Shown here one piece after another: positions 31,845-37,901 of a DNA stretch of 37,901 nt. A model generated the notes under the pieces. It worked only from the letters and a program-made list of their open reading frames with translations, did no database searches and had not been told where the DNA came from. The stretch comes from Propionibacteriaceae bacterium (GTDB lineage Bacteria; Actinomycetota; Actinomycetes; Propionibacteriales; Propionibacteriaceae): the NCBI GenBank assembly GCA_031266665.1, contig JAISAO010000077.1, positions 1 to 37,901 on the forward strand. The letters run 5' to 3'. Both the position numbers and the translations under genes were made by a program. Within the stretch, counting starts at the first letter, position 1. Every line of letters starts with the position of its first letter.

Positions 31845-34580
31845 ATGACCACCGCTCTCCGTCCCGCCGACTCCCGCCCGGGGGTCGATCTGACCGCCGG
31901 GCTGAACGAGCCTCAGCGTCAGGCCGTGCTCCACGCCGGCTCGCCCCTGCTGGTGGTGGCCGGGGCCGGCTCCGGCAAGACCCGGGTCCTGACCCGCCGC
32001 ATCGCCTATCTGGTGGCCGTCCGCCAGGTCCACCCCGGCTCGATCTTGGCCATCACCTTCACCAACAAGGCCGCCGCCGAGATGCGCTCTAGGGTCGAGG
32101 ACCTGGTGGGACGGCGGGCGCGGCTGATGTGGGTGTCGACCTTCCACTCGGCCTGCGTCCGCCTGCTGCGGGCCGACATCGACAAACTGGGTTTCTCCAA
32201 GTCGTTCTCCATCTACGACGACACCGACTCTAAACGTCTGTTGCATCAAGTCTTGGCCGGCCTCAACCTCGACCCCCAACGCTTCGCCCCGCCCAAGGTG
32301 CGGCGCTGGATCTCCAGCCGCAAGAACGAGTTGGTCGACTACGAGACCGCCCTGACCCTGGCCGGCGACAGTCCCCAGCAGCGGACTCTGGCCGAGGTCT
32401 ACGCCGAGTACCAGCGCCGCCTGGCCCAGGCCAACGCCCTCGACTTCGACGACCTCATCATGACGGCGGTCCACCTGCTCCAGGCCGTGCCGACTCTGCG
32501 CGAGGCCTACCGCCGCCGCTTCCGCCAGGTCTTGGTGGACGAGTACCAAGACACCAACCCGGCCCAGTACGCCCTCATCCACGAGCTCTGCTCGCCCCAC
32601 CTGGAGCATCCAGTGGTCCCGGCCATCGAGCCGCCCGAACTGATGGTGGTGGGCGACTCCGACCAGTCGATCTACGCCTTCCGCGGGGCCACCATCCGCA
32701 ATATCCTCGACTTCGCCCAAGACTTCCCCGGGGCCGAGACCATCACCTTGGAACAGAACTACCGCTCGACCAATAACATCTTGCAAGCGGCCAACGCCGT
32801 CATCGGCCACAACGCCGACCGCCCGGCCAAGAAACTCTGGTCCCAGGCCGGCGACGGCCCCTTGATCACCGGCTACGCGGCCGACAGCGAGCACGACGAG
32901 GCCCAGTTCATCGCCGACGAGATCACCCGCCTGGCCGACCAGGGGGCCAGCCGGCGGGGGGACACGGCCGTCTTCTACCGCACCAACGCCCAGTCCCGGG
33001 CCTTGGAGGAGGTCTTCCTGCGGGTCGGCCTGCCCTACCAGATCGTCGGCTCGGTCCGCTTCTACGAGCGCAAGGAGATCCGCGACGTCATCGCCTACCT
33101 GCGGGCGGTGGCCAACCCGGCCGACGACGTCTCGCTGCGCCGCATCATCAACGTGCCCAAGCGGGGCCTGGGCGACACCAGCCTGGCCCTGGTGGAGCGT
33201 CACGCCGCCGACCAAGGGCTGACCCTGTCCCAGGCGGTCGACCAGGCCGGGTCGATCCCCCAGCTGAGCCGGCGGGCGGCGGCCGCCCTGGCCGACTTCG
33301 CCCAACTGATGGACCAGCACCGCCAACAGGCCGCCGCCGGCCAACCGGCCGACCAGATCCTGGCCAGCCTGCTCGACGCCAGCGGCTACATCCGCCAGTT
33401 GGAACAGTCGGACGACCCCCAGGACGAGACCCGGCTGGAGAACCTGGCCGAGTTGGTGGCCGTGGCCACCGAGTTCGTGGCCAACGCCCACACCATCGAC
33501 CTGGAGCCGGGCGGGGAGCCGGCCCCGGACGTGGCGGGGACGGCGGCGGAGCCCGACTCGGCGGGCGACCAGGCGACGGCAGCCCTATCGGGGGGCGTCC
33601 CGGCGGGGACAGTCCCGACAGCGGGCGCCCCGTTGGCGGCCGATCCGGCGGGAGCCCAGCCAACGACGGCGGCCGACCAGTCGGCGGACGACTTGTCGGG
33701 AACCCCGACGGCGGCCGATCAGTCAATGGGCGACCCGGCGGGAGCCCGGTCGCAGACGGCCTCGGAGCGCGCGGGAACAGCCGCGCCAGCGGCCGGCTCG
33801 GCGACCCCGGCGGCCCAGACCTCGGACGCCGCCGACGCCCCGGCGGCCGGCGCCCCGGAGCGGTCGGGGGCCAGTCTGCTGGGGGCGCCGGAGCCGGACG
33901 ACTCGCTGGCGGCCTTCTTGGAGCGGATCGCCCTGGTGGCCGATTCGGACCAGCTGCCCGACGCCGACCAGGCCCCGGACAAGGTGACGCTGATGACCTT
34001 GCACACGGCCAAGGGGCTGGAGTTCGACACCGTTTTCGTGACCGGCTTCGAGGACGGCGTCTTCCCGCACGAGCGCGCCCTGGGCGAGCGCCAGGATTTG
34101 GAGGAGGAGCGCCGCCTGGCCTATGTCGGCCTGACCCGGGCCCGGCAACGGCTCTATCTCACCCGGGCGCTCTCCCGGACGCTCTGGGGCGCCCCCTCGC
34201 ACAACCCGCCCAGCCGTTTCCTGGACGAGATCCCCAGCCACCTGCTGGACTGGCGGCGGCTGCCGACGGTCGGCGGCTGGGCCGCCCGGGCGGACTCCCC
34301 CGCCCGGGTGGCCGTCCCCGCCCGCTGGCACCAGACCCCGCGCTCCCCGGTGCCCGGCGGCACCGGGGCGACCAGCCGCCTGGTGGCGCGGACCAAGCTC
34401 CAGAGCCCGGCCCGAGTGATGGACCTGGCGGTGTCGGACCGGGTGCTGCACACCAAGTTCGGCCTCGGCCAGGTGGTGGCGGTGGCGGGCCAGGGCCAGA
34501 GCCGGACGGCCCAGATCGACTTCGGCTCCCACGGGGTCAAGCTGCTGTCCTTGGCCCACGCCCCCCTGGAAAGACTCTGA
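31845..34580 (+). CDS. pcrA: UvrD/PcrA family 3'-5' DNA helicase with long disordered insert
   Basis: A 911-residue SF1 helicase acting in repair and replication-fork maintenance. Walker A is AGAGSGKT (39-46). Further motifs are ITFTNKAAAEM, VDEYQDTNPAQ (II), VVGDSDQSIYAFRGA (III), EQNYRSTNNIL (IV), and LMTLHTAKGLEFDTVFVTGF then ERRLAYVGLTRARQRL (V, VI). The C-terminus SDRVLHTKFGLGQVVAVAGQ resembles the PcrA RNA-polymerase-interaction (Tudor-like) domain. Unusual is a run of about 130 Ala/Gly/Pro/Thr/Asp-rich residues (about 553-682, nt 33503-33892) before SLAAFLERIALVADSDQ, where relatives have a short loop. A GTG nine bases earlier is possible. ATG is preferred. Confidence 0.95.
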   Translation: MTTALRPADSRPGVDLTAGLNEPQRQAVLHAGSPLLVVAGAGSGKTRVLTRRIAYLVAVRQVHPGSILAITFTNKAAAEMRSRVEDLVGRRARLMWVSTFHSACVRLLRADIDKLGFSKSFSIYDDTDSKRLLHQVLAGLNLDPQRFAPPKVRRWISSRKNELVDYETALTLAGDSPQQRTLAEVYAEYQRRLAQANALDFDDLIMTAVHLLQAVPTLREAYRRRFRQVLVDEYQDTNPAQYALIHELCSPHLEHPVVPAIEPPELMVVGDSDQSIYAFRGATIRNILDFAQDFPGAETITLEQNYRSTNNILQAANAVIGHNADRPAKKLWSQAGDGPLITGYAADSEHDEAQFIADEITRLADQGASRRGDTAVFYRTNAQSRALEEVFLRVGLPYQIVGSVRFYERKEIRDVIAYLRAVANPADDVSLRRIINVPKRGLGDTSLALVERHAADQGLTLSQAVDQAGSIPQLSRRAAAALADFAQLMDQHRQQAAAGQPADQILASLLDASGYIRQLEQSDDPQDETRLENLAELVAVATEFVANAHTIDLEPGGEPAPDVAGTAAEPDSAGDQATAALSGGVPAGTVPTAGAPLAADPAGAQPTTAADQSADDLSGTPTAADQSMGDPAGARSQTASERAGTAAPAAGSATPAAQTSDAADAPAAGAPERSGASLLGAPEPDDSLAAFLERIALVADSDQLPDADQAPDKVTLMTLHTAKGLEFDTVFVTGFEDGVFPHERALGERQDLEEERRLAYVGLTRARQRLYLTRALSRTLWGAPSHNPPSRFLDEIPSHLLDWRRLPTVGGWAARADSPARVAVPARWHQTPRSPVPGGTGATSRLVARTKLQSPARVMDLAVSDRVLHTKFGLGQVVAVAGQGQSRTAQIDFGSHGVKLLSLAHAPLERL

Positions 34581-34937
34581 CCCCTCTCGCCCCCGCCGCC
34601 CCTGACCTTGGCCGCAGCCGCGCGCCGACGGGCACTTAGGGCGTGGGCGCATGGCCGTGAAACCTGGACGCGACCGAAGGGCACCCGGCCCGCCCCCTCT
34701 CCCCCACCACCCGCGCTACCGTCGCTGGGGGCGGTCGCAGACGTGGACGTGTGCGCGGGGTAGTGAAATGTGGCCGTGGGCACGAGTGGGAGGGTGTCCG
34801 ACCGACTTCTCTCCCGCCACCGACCGCCCAACCCCTTTCCCTCATCGCCCGCACAAACATCGCCGGAGCGACCGCCGGTCCGGGCGATCGTTATCGAATC
34901 GTGAGCCAACCACGCCGGAAGTGGTTGCGGCCTTGCC
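34581..34937. other. Intergenic region upstream of the sugar transporter
   Basis: About 360 bases without a convincing gene. The open frames here are in low-complexity G+C-rich sequence and show no domain. No terminator hairpin with a T run was found after pcrA. The regulatory palindrome described next lies at its downstream end. Confidence 0.5.
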
Positions 34938-34953
34938 TTGTAAGCGCTTACAA
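34938..34953 (+). promoter_or_regulatory. LacI-family operator palindrome
   Basis: TTGTAAGCGCTTACAA is a perfect 16-bp palindrome with the CG centre and AAGCGCTT core of LacI/GalR-type sites. It lies 43 bases before the binding-protein ATG. TTGTAA itself could be the -35 box, so repressor binding would block transcription until sugar is present. The regulator gene is not in the window. Confidence 0.8.
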
Positions 34954-34995
34954 TCAAGCTCGGGTCATAGAACTACAAGGAAGTGGAGGTTCGTG

Positions 34996-36372
34996 ATGTC
35001 CCATTCCAGCCGCGTCGGCCTCGCCCTGGCGGGCAGCTTGGCGCTCATCGCCTCATTGGTCGCCTGCTCGTCGGCGGACAGCCCGCCGGACGACCAGACC
35101 AGCCCCGAGACCAGCCTCGACGCCGAGTGCGCCGAGTTCGCCCAATTCGGTGATCTGACGGGTAAGACCGTCTCGGTCTACGCCGTCTTCATCGACACCG
35201 AGGGGCAGCAGTACGAGCAGTCCTTCGACCTGTTCGAACGCTGCACCGGCGCCAGCGTGGCCTACGAGGGGTCGCGCGACTTCGAGTCCCAGCTGCCCGT
35301 CAGGGTGGCCGCCGGCGCTCTGCCCGACATCGCCGTCTTCCCCCAGCCTGGCCTGCTGGCCACCACCGTGGCCTCGGGCAAGGTGCTGCCCGCCCCGGCG
35401 GCGGTCGAGGCCAATGTCGACCGCTACTGGTCGGCCTCGTGGAAGGACTACGGCACGGTCGACGGCGTTCTCTACGCCGCCCCCCTGGGGGCCTCGGCCA
35501 AGTCCTTCGTCTGGTACTCGCCGGCCATGTTCGACGACGCCGGCTACGCCGTGCCCCAGACCTGGGACGAGTTGAAGGCCCTGACCCAGCAGATGGCCGA
35601 CGACGGCGTGGCCAAGCCCTGGTGCGTCGGCATCGAGTCCGGCACCGCCACCGGCTGGCCGGCCACCGACTGGGTCGAGGACATGGTGCTGCGCTTCGCC
35701 GGCGGCGCCGTCTACGACCAGTGGGTGAGCCACGCCATCCCCTTCGACGACCCCCAGATCCTGGCCGCGCTCCAGGCCATGGGCCAGTTGCTGCGCGACG
35801 ACCGCTACGTCAACGCCGGCATCGGCGACGTCCAGTCCATCGCCACCGAGGCCTGGACCGACGCCGGCTACCCGATCGTGGACGGCCAGTGCTATATGCA
35901 CCGGGCGGCCTCGTTCTACCAGACCAACTGGACGACGCTGGACGAGTCGATCCAGGTCGGCCCCGAAGGCGATGTCTGGGCCTTCCCCCTGCCCGGGTTG
36001 ACGGCCGGCTCCAGCCCGGTGATCGGCGGCGGCGACTTCGTGGCCGCCTTCTCCGACCGACCGGAGGTCCAGGCCTTCCAGGCCTTCTTGTCCAGTCCGC
36101 TGTGGGCCAACGCCAAGGCCCAGGCCACGCCCCAGGGCTGGGTCACAGCCAACAACGGTTTGGACAAGTCGTTGTTGCAGTCGCCGGTCGACCAATTGGC
36201 CTTCGACCTGCTCAGCTCGCCCGGGGTCGAGTTCCGCTTCGACGGCTCGGACCTGATGCCGTCCGAGGTCGGCGCCGGCTCCTTCTGGCGCGAGCTGACC
36301 AACTATTTCGCCCAGGGCAAGTCCGAGGCTGATGTGCTGGCCGCCATCGAGGCCTCCTGGCCCCAGTCCTGA
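34996..36372 (+). CDS. ABC transporter sugar-binding lipoprotein (alpha-glucoside type)
   Basis: A 458-residue family 1 extracellular solute-binding protein. Lipoprotein signal: hydrophobic LALAGSLALIASLVAC with the lipobox LVAC, so Cys24 is lipidated. Typical fold elements follow: VYAVFIDTEGQQYEQSFDLF, AAGALPDIAVFPQPGLL, VWYSPAMFDDAGYAVPQTWD then ELKALTQQM, and PGLTAGSSPVIGGGDFVAAF. The closest family I recall is AglE, binding alpha-glucosides such as maltose, sucrose or trehalose. The exact sugar is not readable. Strong GGAGG lies before the ATG, and an operator palindrome is just upstream. The permease genes follow after 153 bp. Confidence 0.9.
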   Translation: MSHSSRVGLALAGSLALIASLVACSSADSPPDDQTSPETSLDAECAEFAQFGDLTGKTVSVYAVFIDTEGQQYEQSFDLFERCTGASVAYEGSRDFESQLPVRVAAGALPDIAVFPQPGLLATTVASGKVLPAPAAVEANVDRYWSASWKDYGTVDGVLYAAPLGASAKSFVWYSPAMFDDAGYAVPQTWDELKALTQQMADDGVAKPWCVGIESGTATGWPATDWVEDMVLRFAGGAVYDQWVSHAIPFDDPQILAALQAMGQLLRDDRYVNAGIGDVQSIATEAWTDAGYPIVDGQCYMHRAASFYQTNWTTLDESIQVGPEGDVWAFPLPGLTAGSSPVIGGGDFVAAFSDRPEVQAFQAFLSSPLWANAKAQATPQGWVTANNGLDKSLLQSPVDQLAFDLLSSPGVEFRFDGSDLMPSEVGAGSFWRELTNYFAQGKSEADVLAAIEASWPQS

Positions 36373-36525
36373 TCCGAGCGGCCGGCCGCGCCAGGCGGCT
36401 CGGCGGCAAACGTCGGTGGCGGGTCGCACCCGGCCCGCCACCGACCGCCCCAGGCCAACGGCCCCGGCGAACAATCTATAAACAATTGACCAACGACTGT
36501 GACAGAGGACCCCGGAAAGGCGATC

Positions 36526-37512
36526 ATGGAATTCCTGCTCCACCCGGACGGCGTCTGGGCCAAGCTGGCGAACATGGTGCTGGCCGTCGCCTTGTTCGTG
36601 GCCGTGGTGGCGCTGATCTTGTTCCTGCTGCAGCGCCCCCGCCGCCTGCCGGGCTGGGCCCAGGGACTGGGGCTATTGGCCCCGGCCCTGCTGGGCATCG
36701 GCTTCGGCCTGGTCTACCCGGCCCTGGTGACCATCCATAACTCGTTCAAAGATCGCCAGGGCCAGACCTACATCGGTTGGGACAATTACCGCCAGATCTT
36801 GTCCGGGGAACAATTCTTAATTGTCTTACGCAATACTGCTTTATGGGTTGTCGGGGTGCCTCTGTTGGCCACCGGGCTGGGCCTGGCCTACGCCGCCCTG
36901 GTGGACCGCGCCCGGTTCGAGAAGCTAGCCAAAACACTGTTCTTCTTGCCCATGGCCATCTCAATGGTCGGGGCCTCGATCATCTGGAAATTCGTCTACG
37001 ACAATAAAATTGGTTTATTGTCACAGGTCTACCTCCAGCTGACCCACTTATTCGGCTCCGAGGCCCAGTACGCCCCCCAATGGTTGCTGAACTCGCCTTG
37101 GAACAACTTCTTCCTCATCATCATCATGGTTTGGATCCAGGCCGGTTTCGCGATGACCGTGTTGTCGGCCGCCATCAAGGCCATCCCGGACGACATCATC
37201 GAGGCCGCCCGCCTGGACGGCTTGGGCGGCGTCCGACTGTTCTGGCACATCACGGTGCCGCTGATCCGGCCCTCGCTGGTGGTGGTCCTGACCACGGTGG
37301 CGATGGCCAGCCTGAAAGCCTTCGACGTGGTGCGGACCACCACCGGCGGCAACTACGACACCTCGGTGGTGGCGAACGAGTTTTACACCCAGTCCTTCAC
37401 CAACCAGAACCGGGGCCTGGGCGCGGCTCTGGCCGTGCTGTTGTTCGTCATCGTCGTGCCGGTGATCGTCTACAACGTCCGCCAACTCAAACAAGCGGAG
37501 GATGTCCGATGA
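36526..37512 (+). CDS. ABC sugar transporter permease 1 (AglF/MalF type)
   Basis: A 328-residue permease with six or more TM helices. The EAA loop that docks the ATPase is EAARLDGLGGVRLFWHITVP. An extra N-terminal TM pair (LANMVLAVALFVAVVALILF, then GLLAPALLGIGFGLVYPALV) and NSFKDRQGQTYIGWDNYRQI match MalF/AglF proteins. I chose the ATG at 36526 because GGAAAGG sits five bases before it, rather than the GTG nine codons earlier. Codon use is odd: two A/T-rich clusters (36811-36855, 37000-37023) contain four TTA codons and lie at small hairpins, in an otherwise G/C-ending gene. It overlaps the next gene by four bases. Confidence 0.92.
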   Translation: MEFLLHPDGVWAKLANMVLAVALFVAVVALILFLLQRPRRLPGWAQGLGLLAPALLGIGFGLVYPALVTIHNSFKDRQGQTYIGWDNYRQILSGEQFLIVLRNTALWVVGVPLLATGLGLAYAALVDRARFEKLAKTLFFLPMAISMVGASIIWKFVYDNKIGLLSQVYLQLTHLFGSEAQYAPQWLLNSPWNNFFLIIIMVWIQAGFAMTVLSAAIKAIPDDIIEAARLDGLGGVRLFWHITVPLIRPSLVVVLTTVAMASLKAFDVVRTTTGGNYDTSVVANEFYTQSFTNQNRGLGAALAVLLFVIVVPVIVYNVRQLKQAEDVR

Positions 37513-37901
37513 CCGCCCGCCCCAACCCGGCCGCCTCGGAACCGGCCCGCCCCGCCCCGACTAGCCTCGCCCCGACCGGCCCGGAACCGACCAATCCAAA
37601 CACAGCTCGTCCGAACTCGGCCGGCCCAAGCCCCATCGGGGTCGCCCCGGCCCACCTCGCCCCGACCGGCCCCGCCACGCCTGACCCGCGCCGGGGCGAC
37701 CCGGGCGACGGCCACAGCGGGCGTCGGCGCCGCCCTCGGAGCGGCCGGCCGGGGGCGGCCCAGAGCCGGTTGACCTCGCCGACGGCCTCGGCCCTGGCCC
37801 TGGTCTTGGCCCTGGTCTGGACCGTCCCCACCTTCGGCCTGTTGGTGACCTCGTTTCGGGCCGACCGGCGCGACATCAGCCGCTCCGGCTGGTGGGAGGC
37901 G
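37509..37901 (+). CDS. ABC sugar transporter permease 2 (AglG/MalG type), cut by window end
   Basis: Starts with ATG inside the previous stop (ATGA) and runs in frame to the last base, 131 codons so far. The first ~95 residues are a Pro/Ala/Arg-rich, presumably cytoplasmic extension (SEPARPAPTSLAPTGPEPTN). The first TM helix follows (SALALVLALVWTVPTFGLLV), then TSFRADRRDISRSGWWEA, the recognisable N-terminus of MalG-family permeases. The extension is unusual, because relatives start near the helix. The real start could be internal, for example near 37770. Confidence 0.8.
   Translation, partial: MTARPNPAASEPARPAPTSLAPTGPEPTNPNTARPNSAGPSPIGVAPAHLAPTGPATPDPRRGDPGDGHSGRRRRPRSGRPGAAQSRLTSPTASALALVLALVWTVPTFGLLVTSFRADRRDISRSGWWEA

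Noticed and set aside
34651..34995. N-terminal extension of the sugar-binding protein from 34651
   Set aside because: It would bury the lipoprotein signal and cross the operator palindrome. The ATG at 34996 has a strong ribosome site.

Overview
The window is strongly G+C rich throughout, with dense genes, GTG starts and ATGA/GTGA overlaps. It carries genes typical of Actinomycetota: a DUF6350/PerM-like membrane protein, an actinobacterial-type PcrA, and 'alternate-type signal peptide' proteins with an ER-type SipW peptidase. It most likely comes from the chromosome of a high-GC actinobacterium, perhaps a Propionibacteriaceae-like or related anaerobic or facultative lineage. The genus cannot be read from the sequence.

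Region 1 (160-11433, minus strand) is one long ethanolamine-utilization (EUT) microcompartment operon. In transcription order it reads eutL, eutK-like, eutJ, eutN, eutH, eutQ, eutS, eutP, eutA, eutB, eutC, an acylating aldehyde dehydrogenase (eutE) and eutM. It encodes import (EutH), the B12-dependent lyase with its reactivase (EutABC), acetaldehyde-to-acetyl-CoA conversion, the cupin EutQ, and five shell-protein types. EutC and EutQ have N-terminal, and the aldehyde dehydrogenase a C-terminal, amphipathic helix of the encapsulation-peptide kind. EutT, EutD/PduL, EutG and a EutVW or EutR regulator are not in view and may lie beyond position 1. A promoter-like element sits just upstream of eutL. 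The operon's far end is marked by an inverted-repeat element that contains the eutM stop codon.

Region 2 (about 11594-16035) is an accessory, defence-like island. It holds a small two-helix membrane protein, a type II restriction-modification pair (PD-ELK nuclease and beta-class methyltransferase), a two-gene module that looks like a toxin-antitoxin pair with an ADP-ribosyltransferase-like toxin, an intact HTH antitoxin beside a truncated PIN toxin, and a 170-bp MITE with 25-bp terminal inverted repeats.

Region 3 (16153-25693, plus strand) is a SipW-dependent surface or matrix locus: a TasA/camelysin-like secreted protein, a SipW-like signal peptidase, a 1951-residue exported protein made of three near-identical ~560-residue beta-helix modules, and two more short exported proteins of the alternate-signal type. 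It is the best candidate in the window for an undescribed system.

Region 4 (25728-34580) holds purH (minus strand), an exported protein with six Ig-like repeats, the DUF6350 membrane protein and pcrA/uvrD. The pcrA start is preceded by a good match in layout to the PafBC (RecA-independent damage response) promoter.

Region 5 (34996-37901) starts an ABC sugar importer of the alpha-glucoside type: a binding lipoprotein, one permease, and a second permease cut by the window end. It lies behind a perfect 16-bp LacI-type palindrome.
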